From: DAOVVL01 sp965603095
GTDB lineage: Bacteria > Pseudomonadota > Alphaproteobacteria > Rhodospirillales > Magnetovibrionaceae
DNA length: 44,423 bases
Assembly (NCBI GenBank): GCA_965603095.1
Contig: CBFDBQ010000009.1
Location: 1-44,423 of the forward strand
Direction of reading: 5' to 3'
Numbering within the stretch: position 1 is the first letter of the stretch; each line of letters opens with the position of its first letter. The position numbers and the translations under genes were made by a program. Shown here piece by piece: positions 25,033 to 32,277 of this stretch. The notes beneath the pieces were generated by a model that was given only the letters and a program-made list of their open reading frames with translations, had not been told where the DNA came from and did no database searches.

Positions 25033-26829
25033 CTATATATCCTTGTCCTGAACATCCAGATCAAATTGCAATGCGGCTAGGTGTGCATACAGAGCGCTGG
25101 ATTTTAATAATTCTGTATGGGTACCACTTGCTACCGGCCGTCCATTTTCAATCACCACTATGCGATCGGCGTTGACCACGGTGGCCAGTCGGTGGGCAAT
25201 TACCAGCGTAGTCCGGCCAGCCTTTAATTTTTCCAAAGCCATTTGCACCAATCTCTCGTTTTCGGCGTCGAGCGCACTGGTTGCTTCGTCCAATAACAAT
25301 ACCGAAGGGTCGCGCAATAAAGCCCGCGCCAGAGAAATACGCTGGCGTTGCCCGCCCGATAAACGTACACCCTTTTCGCCAAGAAAAGTTGCGAAGCCAT
25401 CCGGGAGCTGGTCGAGGAATTCAGCCGCGGCCGCGGCCTCTGCCGCCCTGCGAACAGATGCATCGTCGGCCTGAGGCTGGCCATAGCGTATATTTTCCCA
25501 ACCGTTGGTGCCGAAAATTACTGGGTCCTGTGGCACAAAGGCAAAACTTTCACGCACCGCCTTGATGTCGGCGCTACGGATATCTATCCCATCAAGAAGC
25601 ACACTTCCCAATTCCGGGTCATAGAAACGCAATAATAACTGAAATACCGTTGATTTTCCCGCTCCCGAAGGTCCAACCAGCGCCACCGTTTCGCCAGGAT
25701 TAACATCGAGCGAGAAATCCACTAACGCCGCCCGGTCGGGGCGTGAAGGATAATGAAAGGTGACATTTTTAAAACTGACCCGTCCCTCAGATGGAATGGG
25801 CAGGGTAGTGGGGTGTTCGGGTGAACTGATTTCCGGCACTTCCTCAAGCAATTCGATTAGTCGTTCGGTCGCACCGGCGGCGCGGAGAAGCTCTCCATAG
25901 ACCTCGCTGATAACGCCAACCGAAAAGGCGACAATAGTGGCATAATAAATAAACGCCGCTAGCTCGCCGCCGCTGATTTTGCCCGCCAGCATATCCCGGC
26001 CCCCAATCCACAATATCCCGGCGATTGCGCCGAAGACTAACAAGATAACAATCGCAGTCAGCAGACCGCGCATGCGGATGCGCCGAACTGCAACCTGAAA
26101 CGCATTGTTAACTTCACCGCCAAAACGCTTTCGGTCTTCGGCTTCATGGGTAAAGGCCTGCACCGTGCGAATGGCATTGATGGATTCTTCGGCAAAGGCA
26201 CCAACATCGGCAACTCTGTCTTGGCTGGCGCGCGACAGTTTTCTGACCCGGCGACCGAAAATCATGATTGGGGCCACAACTACGGGAACCAAAAGCAAAA
26301 CCATAGTCGTCAAGCGTGGGTTGGTGATGAACAGCATAATAATTCCACCCACAAGATTAATCGCATTACGTAGCGCCATAGACGCGGAAGAGCCGATAAC
26401 AGATTGCAACAATGTCGTATCGGTGGTCAGCCGTGACAGGACTTCGCCGGTTTTGGTGGTTTCAAAAAATCCGATATGCAGAGCCAGCACACGCTCGTAT
26501 ACGGCTTGGCGCAGGTCGGCCACTACCCGCTCGCCCAGCCACGATACCAGATAAAATCTAACGTAGGTTCCAAACGCCATAATCACGGACAAACCCAATA
26601 GTAAAAACAGGGCACGATCCAGCGCCGCTGCGTTGCCGTTGGCAAAACCATTGTCGACCAGTTCGCGTAACCCCTGACCCAACCCTAGAACCGCCAACGC
26701 GGTAACGGTTAGCGCCACAATTGCACCAATAACTTGGCGCCAATAGGGTTTGAGAAATCCCGCCGTTTGTGACAGGTAACGTAAATCCCGTCCCTTGGGA
26801 CGGTCTGACGATGCACTGGATTGAGCCAA
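25033..26829 (-). CDS. ABC exporter (fused permease-ATPase, MsbA-like)
   Basis: A 598-residue half-transporter. Residues 20-320 carry six transmembrane helices of the type I exporter fold, with the coupling segment HIGFFETTKTGEVLSRLTTDT. The ATPase domain has Walker A GPSGAGKST (386-394), signature LSGGQRQR and Walker B VLLLDEATSALD. It functions as a homodimer to export lipids or drugs. The alphaproteobacterial relatives are usually annotated as multidrug or lipid exporters; the substrate is not readable. The gene looks more GC-rich than its neighbours in sampled 60-bp blocks (48-63 percent against 42 percent in purK). Confidence 0.95.
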   Translation of the reverse strand: MAQSSASSDRPKGRDLRYLSQTAGFLKPYWRQVIGAIVALTVTALAVLGLGQGLRELVDNGFANGNAAALDRALFLLLGLSVIMAFGTYVRFYLVSWLGERVVADLRQAVYERVLALHIGFFETTKTGEVLSRLTTDTTLLQSVIGSSASMALRNAINLVGGIIMLFITNPRLTTMVLLLVPVVVAPIMIFGRRVRKLSRASQDRVADVGAFAEESINAIRTVQAFTHEAEDRKRFGGEVNNAFQVAVRRIRMRGLLTAIVILLVFGAIAGILWIGGRDMLAGKISGGELAAFIYYATIVAFSVGVISEVYGELLRAAGATERLIELLEEVPEISSPEHPTTLPIPSEGRVSFKNVTFHYPSRPDRAALVDFSLDVNPGETVALVGPSGAGKSTVFQLLLRFYDPELGSVLLDGIDIRSADIKAVRESFAFVPQDPVIFGTNGWENIRYGQPQADDASVRRAAEAAAAAEFLDQLPDGFATFLGEKGVRLSGGQRQRISLARALLRDPSVLLLDEATSALDAENERLVQMALEKLKAGRTTLVIAHRLATVVNADRIVVIENGRPVASGTHTELLKSSALYAHLAALQFDLDVQDKDI

Positions 26830-26843
26830 AGAATAATCCCTGT

Positions 26844-27047
26844 TTAAGCTATTATGTTTGGGATGCCGCCGCTTTCAATAATAAGTATCTGGTCTTTTAT
26901 ATAAAGCTTGCGCTTTTTAAGTCGCTGCATCTGAAGCTGGTCAACATCACTGTCCAATGACAATCTTTCGATTACATCATCAAGGTCGCGGTGTTCAATT
27001 TTTAGCTGTTCTAATTGATGCAACTTGTTGTTGTCTTGATCGACCAT
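26844..27047 (-). CDS. DUF465 (YdcH-like) small coiled-coil protein
   Basis: 67 residues, helical, matching the YdcH/DUF465 pattern: KLHQLEQLKIEHRDLDDVIERL then LQMQRLKKRKLYIKDQI. The family function is unknown. It is followed closely by the ABC exporter on the same strand (14 bp), so they may be co-transcribed. A second DUF465 gene lies divergently 146 bp away. Confidence 0.85.
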   Translation of the reverse strand: MVDQDNNKLHQLEQLKIEHRDLDDVIERLSLDSDVDQLQMQRLKKRKLYIKDQILIIESGGIPNIIA

Positions 27048-27192
27048 AATATCCCCGTTTGCGCTGGAGGGACTTTAGCACAATTATTTCAAGCACAAAG
27101 ACGTCATTAAATGTTAGCTAAAATAGTGGATTTTTTCATTTTCAGGCATTAAGATTTAAGGCTTAGGCAGCTCGAACCAGGGAGAAAAAAAT

Positions 27193-27360
27193 ATGGGACA
27201 GAAAGACCGGATTGTTTCACTCGAAGCCCGTCACCACGAACTTGAAGAAGCCATTAACGCACAGGCCGCAAGGCCACATCCCAACGAAGACGAAATTCAT
27301 TCCCTGAAAAAAGAAAAACTCCGAATAAAAGATGAAATTAACACGCTTAGTAACGTCTAG
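27193..27360 (+). CDS. DUF465 (YdcH-like) small protein, second copy
   Basis: 55 residues read directly from the sequence: it begins MGQKDRIVSLEARHHELEEA and continues with a segment containing HPNEDEIHSLKKEKLRIKDEI. This is the same layout as the gene on the other strand: one helix of Leu/Glu/His heptads, a short turn, then KKEKLRIKDEI. GGGAGAAA lies just upstream of the ATG. The pair is typical of alphaproteobacterial genomes, where two or three DUF465 genes sit together. Confidence 0.85.
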   Translation: MGQKDRIVSLEARHHELEEAINAQAARPHPNEDEIHSLKKEKLRIKDEINTLSNV

Positions 27361-27387
27361 GCAGTGCCTAGGTAATGCATAGCTAGC
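27355..27387 (+). repeat. Three diverged 11-bp tandem units after the YdcH stop
   Basis: GTCTAGGCAGT, GCCTAGGTAAT and GCATAGCTAGC follow one another. The first two share 8 of 11 bases, all differences being transitions. The first unit contains the TAG stop. Confidence 0.4.
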
Positions 27388-27483
27388 GCTTGCGCTTCAA
27401 TATTACTACACTTTCATAGGTTTTAAATAATGGCTCATAGCTACCCATAATTCTTAAACGGGTTGGGGCCTTTGGGAGGACGT

Positions 27484-29391
27484 ATGTCAAATCCATATGA
27501 ACAGGCGCACAAAAGGTCAATTACCGATCCAGAAGGGTTCTGGGCAGAGGTGGCGCGCGATATCAAATGGGATAGCCCGTGGGAAAAAGTTTTAGATCAA
27601 TCCAGCCCACCGTTTTATCGCTGGTTCAGCGGCGCCACATGCAATACCTGTTTTAATGCACTTGATATTCATGTGGAAGAGGGCCGTGGCGATCAGGCGG
27701 CATTAATATACGACAGCCCGATGACCGGCGGCACAAAAAAAACCTACACATATTCAGAATTGCTAGGCGAAGTCGCATTGTTTGCTGGCGCCCTAAAAGA
27801 CCAAGGCGTTAAAAAAGGCGATAGGGTAATTATATACATACCAATGATACCCGAGGCCGCAATTGCAATGCTTGCCGTGGCACGGATTGGCGCGGTTCAT
27901 TCGGTGGTGTTTGGTGGCTTTGCCGCGGCTGAACTTGCTACCCGTATTGATGATGCCAAACCCAAAGTAATGGTATCGGCCAGTTGCGGGCTAGAGCCGG
28001 GCCGCACCATTGAATACAAACCGTTGCTAGATGGTGCCATTGATATGGCAAAACACAAGCCCGATACCTGCATAATTTTTCAACGCCCAAGCGCCACCGC
28101 CAAGATGAACTCCGAGCGAGATGTCGATTGGGCCGATGCCGTATCTAAGGCAGAACCGGCCGACCCAGTATCGGTTGCGGCAACAGATCCGCTTTATATT
28201 TTATATACATCTGGCACCACTGGCGTTCCAAAAGGAATTGTTCGCGATAACGGCGGGCATATGGTCGCGCTTAAGTGGACAATGAAAGCCATTTACGATG
28301 TTGGCCCGGGAGATGTTTTTTGGTCGGCATCCGATGTTGGCTGGGTTGTTGGGCATAGCTATATAGTCTACGGGCCCTTGTTAGCCGGCTGTACCACGGT
28401 AATGTTTGAAGGAAAGCCCGTCGGCACACCCGATGCGGGTGCGTTCTGGCGAGTAATTTCAGAACACAATGTGAAAGCATTGTTCACGGCGCCTACTGCT
28501 TTTCGCGCTATCAAACGTGACGACCCAGATGCAAAGCTAATGAAAAAATATGATCTTAGTAATTTTAAGACGCTTTTTTTGGCAGGCGAAAGAACCGATC
28601 CCGATACATTGGAATGGGCTGAAAAAAATCTTGGCACGCCGGTAATTGATCATTGGTGGCAAACTGAAACCGGCTGGGCCATAGCTTCCAATTGCATGGG
28701 CTTGCACGCATTTCCGGTCAAGGCAGGATCGCCGACCAAGGCGGCGCCCGGGTGGGACGTGCAGGTTTTGGGCGAAGATAATAAACCTGTAAAGCCCGGC
28801 GATATTGGCGCCATTTGTTGCAGGCTGCCATTACCGCCCGGAACCCTGCCGACGCTATGGAATGCCGATGCGCGTTATGTTGAAGCATATCTTGATGATT
28901 ATCCGGGTTTTTACAAAACCGGTGATGCCGGATATATGGACGAAGATGATTACATTTATGTAATGACCAGAACCGATGACATAATAAATGTTGCCGGACA
29001 CAGGCTTTCCACCGGACAAATGGAAGAAGTTTTATCGGCTCACCCAGATGTTGCCGAATGTGCGGTCATTGGTGTTGGCGATGATTTGAAGGGACAGTTG
29101 CCGCTTGGCTTTGTGGTGCTTAAATCTGGGGTTGAACGCGACCACGATGAAATAATAAAAGAAGTAGTAGCCATGGTCCGCAAACAAATTGGTCCGGTTG
29201 CGGCATTTAAAACTGCAACGGTGGTAGCTCGTTTGCCAAAAACAAGATCAGGAAAAATACTGCGGGGAACCATGCAAAAAATTGCTGATAATCAGGAATA
29301 CAAAGCCCCCGCAACCATTGACGACCCAGCCATATTGCCGGAAATAAAAGTGGCATTGGAAAGCGTTGGTTACGCTGGTGCCAGAGGGTAA
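27484..29391 (+). CDS. prpE: Propionyl-CoA synthetase
   Basis: An AMP-forming acyl-CoA ligase that activates propionate; the propionate-type subgroup of the acetyl-CoA synthetase family is suggested by YTSGTTGVPKGIVRDNGGH (the RD-GG pattern after the P-loop) and the NACFNALDIHV-like start (CNTCFNALDIHVEEGRGDQAALI). Other family blocks are ASDVGWVVGHSYIVYGPLL, DHWWQTETGW, FYKTGDAGYMDEDDYIYVMTRTDDIINVAGHRLSTG, and the catalytic Lys in LPKTRSGKILRGTM. With the ATG at 27484, preceded by GGGAGGA, it is 635 residues. An in-frame start at 27463 is less likely. No 2-methylcitrate genes lie nearby. Confidence 0.92.
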   Translation: MSNPYEQAHKRSITDPEGFWAEVARDIKWDSPWEKVLDQSSPPFYRWFSGATCNTCFNALDIHVEEGRGDQAALIYDSPMTGGTKKTYTYSELLGEVALFAGALKDQGVKKGDRVIIYIPMIPEAAIAMLAVARIGAVHSVVFGGFAAAELATRIDDAKPKVMVSASCGLEPGRTIEYKPLLDGAIDMAKHKPDTCIIFQRPSATAKMNSERDVDWADAVSKAEPADPVSVAATDPLYILYTSGTTGVPKGIVRDNGGHMVALKWTMKAIYDVGPGDVFWSASDVGWVVGHSYIVYGPLLAGCTTVMFEGKPVGTPDAGAFWRVISEHNVKALFTAPTAFRAIKRDDPDAKLMKKYDLSNFKTLFLAGERTDPDTLEWAEKNLGTPVIDHWWQTETGWAIASNCMGLHAFPVKAGSPTKAAPGWDVQVLGEDNKPVKPGDIGAICCRLPLPPGTLPTLWNADARYVEAYLDDYPGFYKTGDAGYMDEDDYIYVMTRTDDIINVAGHRLSTGQMEEVLSAHPDVAECAVIGVGDDLKGQLPLGFVVLKSGVERDHDEIIKEVVAMVRKQIGPVAAFKTATVVARLPKTRSGKILRGTMQKIADNQEYKAPATIDDPAILPEIKVALESVGYAGARG

Positions 29392-29402
29392 CCAGAGGAT
29401 AA
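29381..29402 (+). repeat. 11-bp tandem duplication across the prpE stop codon
   Basis: CCAGAGGGTAA (29381-29391) is followed directly by CCAGAGGATAA (29392-29402), 10/11 identical. Each unit ends with TAA. Confidence 0.8.
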
Positions 29403-29421
29403 GAGTATAAAAAGAAATTAG

Positions 29422-29465
29422 AAAATCCACCGCTACCTTTTATGGCAACGGCGGATTTTTATTTT
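29422..29465. terminator. Bidirectional terminator between prpE and trcR
   Basis: AAAATCC-A-CCG-CTACC pairs imperfectly with GGCAACGG-CGGATTTT and is flanked by A-runs and T-runs on the two sides. It serves the convergent genes prpE (+) and trcR (-). Confidence 0.7.
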
Positions 29466-29490
29466 CTTATATTTTCTTATATTTTCTTAT
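29461..29490. repeat. Three perfect tandem copies of ATTTTCTTAT at the trcR stop
   Basis: Three adjacent identical 10-bp units (29461-29490). The last overlaps the TAA stop of trcR (29487-29489 on the minus strand). Confidence 0.85.
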
Positions 29491-30236
29491 TCTTTATCTG
29501 AATTGGATTGCCCAAAGACTGATGCAATATCAGGTTCCGGCTCGTCGGTACTTTCAACCGGCTTTGCCTCACCAAACACAGATTCTGCAGTTGGCGCAGG
29601 TTTATATGCAGGCTCGTCTTCAGCTTCTGGAATAATTTCTGGTGCCGGCGCCGGCGCCGGGATGGTTTTGCCCAGTCTTTTTGCTTCTTTTTCTTCGGCC
29701 AGACGAGTACGCTCTGCTTTGCGGCGTGCCAGCTCAACCATTTTTACCAATTCTGATTCGCTGCAAAGGCCAAGACCTACTGGGCTTTGTGGTTTTATGG
29801 TTGAAATATTCCAGTGGGTACGTTCCCTAATGGATTTGATGGTGGTTTTGGTTGTGCCAATCAGGCGCGCAATTTGTGCATCTATCATTTCCGGATGATG
29901 TTTGATTAGCCACGCAATTGCATCGGGGCGGTCTTGGCGTTTTGATACCGGGGTATAACGCGCACCTTTGCCACGAGCCTTGGGCTGGGGCAACGTTGCT
30001 TTAAGCATCTTAAGTTTTGCGCGCGCGTTGTTTTGGCACCTTTCCAGTTCTTCCTGCGAAATGAAACCGCCTTTAACCGGGTCGGCACCATGCATTCCAA
30101 CTGCGACGTCACCGTCGGCAATCGCCTGAATTTCAAGCGGATGAAGCGAACAATATTCTGCAATTTGCTCGAACGTTAATGTTGTGTTTTCAACTAGCCA
30201 CACGGCTGTTGCTTTTGGCATCAATGGCTGCGCCAT
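29487..30236 (-). CDS. trcR: TrcR-family cell-cycle transcriptional regulator (DUF1013)
   Basis: 249 residues. The N-terminal two thirds match the DUF1013 family that is near-universal in alphaproteobacteria and named TrcR: MPKATAVWLVENTTLTFEQIAEYCSLHPLEIQAIADGDVAVGMHGADPV, then RYTPVSKRQDRPDAIAWLIKHHPEMIDAQIARLIGTTKTTIKSIRERTHWN, both resembling helix-turn-helix units. The C-terminal third (from about 180) is a low-complexity acidic/proline tail with repeated SVFG motifs (SVFGEAK, SVFGQSN) near the end. AAGGA precedes the ATG. The upstream region holds a 13-bp direct repeat. It is separated from the quinone oxidoreductase by 142 bp. Confidence 0.9.
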   Translation of the reverse strand: MAQPLMPKATAVWLVENTTLTFEQIAEYCSLHPLEIQAIADGDVAVGMHGADPVKGGFISQEELERCQNNARAKLKMLKATLPQPKARGKGARYTPVSKRQDRPDAIAWLIKHHPEMIDAQIARLIGTTKTTIKSIRERTHWNISTIKPQSPVGLGLCSESELVKMVELARRKAERTRLAEEKEAKRLGKTIPAPAPAPEIIPEAEDEPAYKPAPTAESVFGEAKPVESTDEPEPDIASVFGQSNSDKE

Positions 30237-30255
30237 AAAATTTATTCCTTAAACA

Positions 30256-30281
30256 AAATCATTGAGGTAAATCATTGAGGT
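30256..30281. repeat. 13-bp perfect direct repeat upstream of trcR
   Basis: AAATCATTGAGGT occurs twice in immediate succession (30256-30268, 30269-30281), 20 bp before the trcR start on the minus strand. It could be an operator or a slippage product. Confidence 0.7.
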
Positions 30282-30378
30282 TAGCGGATTTATCAGGATT
30301 TCCGCGACCAATAAGCAATGTTTTTATTCCAATTTTAGGGTCGGGTAAACCGCATAAGGTGCCTTGAGGGCAATTTTT

Positions 30379-31389
30379 TTACGTTTCTAGCACTATTTTA
30401 CCAATATGGAGGCTAGATTCCATTAAAGCGTGGGCTTTTGACGCCATTTCCAGCGGAAAAGTCGCATGCACAACAGGTCGGATGGAACCTGATTTAAGCA
30501 GTGGCCAGACGGTTTTTTCAAGATTTTGAGCAATTTCACCCTTGAATTCAGGGCTTCTGGCCCGAAGAGTTGACCCTGTCATGGTCAAACGTTTTAGCAT
30601 AACAGCCATAAGGTCTATTTCTACCTTGGAGCCATTTAGGAAAGCTATGTTTACCAGCCGCCCATCGGGGGCCAGCGATTTAATATTTTTAGCAACGTAA
30701 TCGCCGCCGACCATATCCAAAATTACATTAACCCCAGATGTTCCGTTATGTTTTTTGCCAAACTCACGGGTGGCCTCGACAAAATCTTCGTCTCTGTAAT
30801 TGATCGCACGTTCGGCGCCAAGGTCTAAACAGGCTTTGCATTTTTCGTCCGAGCCAGCTGTGGTAATTACATGAACTCCTAGGGCGCTTGTAATTTGTAT
30901 GGCAGCAGTTCCGATACCGCTGGAACCACCATGAATTAAAAGCGTTTCACCAGGCTTTAACGCCGCCCGGTCAAATAGATTGCTCCACACGGTGAAAAAA
31001 GTTTCCGGCAGGGATGCGGCCTCAACCATGGAAAGTCCATCTGGTATATTCAAGCATTGAGGCGCAGGGGTGCAAACATATTGGGCATAACCGCCACCGT
31101 TTAAAAGGGCGGTTACTTTATCGCCAATATTGAAACTAGGAACGCCCTTGCCAACAGCCATAACCGTCCCAGCCGCTTCAAGGCCTAAAATATCACTGGC
31201 ACCACTTGGGGCTGGATAAAGGCCTTTGCGTTGTAAAATATCTGGTCGGTTTATCCCGGCGGCAGCAATTTTGATAAGGACCTCGCCCTTGCCGGGTATG
31301 GGTACCGGGCGCTCAGATGCTATTAAATCAGAGGCATCTGGGCCTTTGATTTCTATTGCCGTCATGGTGCTGGGTATTAATTCGCTCAT
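30379..31389 (-). CDS. NAD(P)H quinone oxidoreductase (PIG3/zeta-crystallin type)
   Basis: A 336-residue medium-chain dehydrogenase/reductase. The N-terminus (GKGEVLIKIAAAGINRPDILQRKGLYPAPSGASDILGLEAAGTV) and TLLIHGGSSGIGTAAIQITSALGVHVITTAGS match the PIG3 group, which reduces quinones with NADPH without zinc. Catalytic details are not confirmed. It belongs to the conserved alphaproteobacterial cluster with TrcR and a divergent DUF1192 gene. Confidence 0.92.
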   Translation of the reverse strand: MSELIPSTMTAIEIKGPDASDLIASERPVPIPGKGEVLIKIAAAGINRPDILQRKGLYPAPSGASDILGLEAAGTVMAVGKGVPSFNIGDKVTALLNGGGYAQYVCTPAPQCLNIPDGLSMVEAASLPETFFTVWSNLFDRAALKPGETLLIHGGSSGIGTAAIQITSALGVHVITTAGSDEKCKACLDLGAERAINYRDEDFVEATREFGKKHNGTSGVNVILDMVGGDYVAKNIKSLAPDGRLVNIAFLNGSKVEIDLMAVMLKRLTMTGSTLRARSPEFKGEIAQNLEKTVWPLLKSGSIRPVVHATFPLEMASKAHALMESSLHIGKIVLET

Positions 31390-31470
31390 TCTTTGGGTTT
31401 AAACTGACCCGGGCTTTGATACAATAGGGCTTAGTAAAAAATAGATATGTAAAAAACGGGAATTACTGTC

Positions 31471-31653
31471 ATGGATGACGAAGATCTGGAATTGAGCCAC
31501 ATCAAAAAAAATAAGGTAAATCTGGATGAAATGTCCATCGAGGCCATTGGCGAGCATATTGCCAATCTAGAGGTCGAAATTGAGCGGGCAAAGGTGGCCA
31601 TAAAGCTCAAGGAAGGAGCCAGAGATGGCGCGAATTCCCTTTTTAAGACCTAA
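31471..31653 (+). CDS. DUF1192 small protein
   Basis: 60 residues with the DUF1192 layout: an acidic start (MDDEDLE), then LDEMSIEAIGEHIANLEVEIERAKVAIKLKE, a helix predicted to form a coiled coil. The family function is unknown. It is divergent from the quinone oxidoreductase, 81 bp apart, as in many alphaproteobacteria. Confidence 0.88.
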   Translation: MDDEDLELSHIKKNKVNLDEMSIEAIGEHIANLEVEIERAKVAIKLKEGARDGANSLFKT

Positions 31654-31765
31654 ATGCAACTGAAGGGCCTGCGGATCACTTTAATGTTCTATTAATGGTA
31701 GAGTATTAGGCTAATTGTGTCGGACGGCGTTTATATTGGCCTCCGACGCCTCCCTGTTAGACTTG

Positions 31766-31796
31766 CGCCACCCCTTTTGGGGGTGGCGTCTTTTTT
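31766..31796 (+). terminator. Strong rho-independent terminator
   Basis: CGCCACCCC (31766-31774) pairs perfectly with GGGGTGGCG (31780-31788) and is followed by TCTTTTTT. It is 112 bp after the DUF1192 stop, so it ends either that transcript or a short RNA from the preceding interval. Confidence 0.9.
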
Positions 31797-31849
31797 CTCA
31801 ATAATGAACCTATTTGTTTTCTTGACCATGCTCGGTCGCGTGGTAAGGT

Positions 31850-31949
31850 CCTTCGGTCTTAACAATAATAATTCGCGAGTTTAACAGGGCTCACAGCAAT
31901 ACATAAAAAACAGTGTTTTTGAGGGGTCGCTTTTTTAGGCGACCCTTTC
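31850..31949 (+). ncRNA. Candidate small RNA ending at a terminator
   Basis: The 328-bp gap from 31654 to 31981 has no gene. Between the terminator at 31766-31796 and the next one lie a -35-like TTGACC (31822-31827) and TAAGGT (31844-31849), spaced 16 bp, then about 75 nt and a terminator hairpin GGGTCGC-GCGACCC (31924-31945) with trailing T-rich sequence. No known RNA family was recognised. This is an inference from spacing only. Confidence 0.3.
31924..31949 (+). terminator. Terminator hairpin upstream of the DUF2892 3' end
   Basis: GGGTCGC (31924-31930) and GCGACCC (31939-31945) with an 8-nt T-rich loop, followed by TTTCT. It may serve a plus-strand small RNA, or the minus-strand DUF2892 gene whose stop is 33 bp away. 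Confidence 0.65.
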
Positions 31950-31951
31950 TA

Positions 31952-31975
31952 TTTTCTTGGCTGTTTTCTTGGCTA
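31952..31975. repeat. 12-bp tandem repeat after the DUF2892 stop
   Basis: TTTTCTTGGCTG (31952-31963) is followed by TTTTCTTGGCTA (31964-31975). On the minus strand this reads AGCCAAGAAAA twice, resembling the AGCCAAAAAAGAC of the last codons of the gene. Confidence 0.6.
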
Positions 31976-31981
31976 TTTTTT

Positions 31982-32194
31982 TTAAGTGTCTTTTTTGGCT
32001 CCGGTGTTAATTCCAAAAATTGCATATGGCGGACACCATTTAATTGTTGCGGTGCCAAGCATCATCCCACCAATTACAATGGAGCCCCAAAATGACCATT
32101 GGCCAAGACCGGGATAAAGAAATGCAGTTGCAATTAGGGCAGTGCCGACAATGGCTCTGGTTGAGCGATCAATTGTTCCAACGTTAGCTTCCAT
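31982..32194 (-). CDS. DUF2892 inner-membrane protein
   Basis: 70 residues with the YgaP-like transmembrane layout: NVGTIDRSTRAIVGTALIATAFL, GQWSFWGSIVIGGMMLGTATIKWCPPYAIFGINT. Two helices flank a short turn, with a Cys-Pro-Pro at the end of the second helix. In E. coli YgaP the domain anchors a rhodanese; here it stands alone. The ATG at 32194 is preferred over an in-frame start at 32224 because GGAGGG lies just upstream. Confidence 0.85.
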   Translation of the reverse strand: MEANVGTIDRSTRAIVGTALIATAFLYPGLGQWSFWGSIVIGGMMLGTATIKWCPPYAIFGINTGAKKDT

Positions 32195-32277
32195 AATAAT
32201 TCCCTCCTCAAGGGTTTGTTGCAATAAATAACAGCGGCCATATTGATGCCTAGTGATTTCATATTGGTTAATTATTA

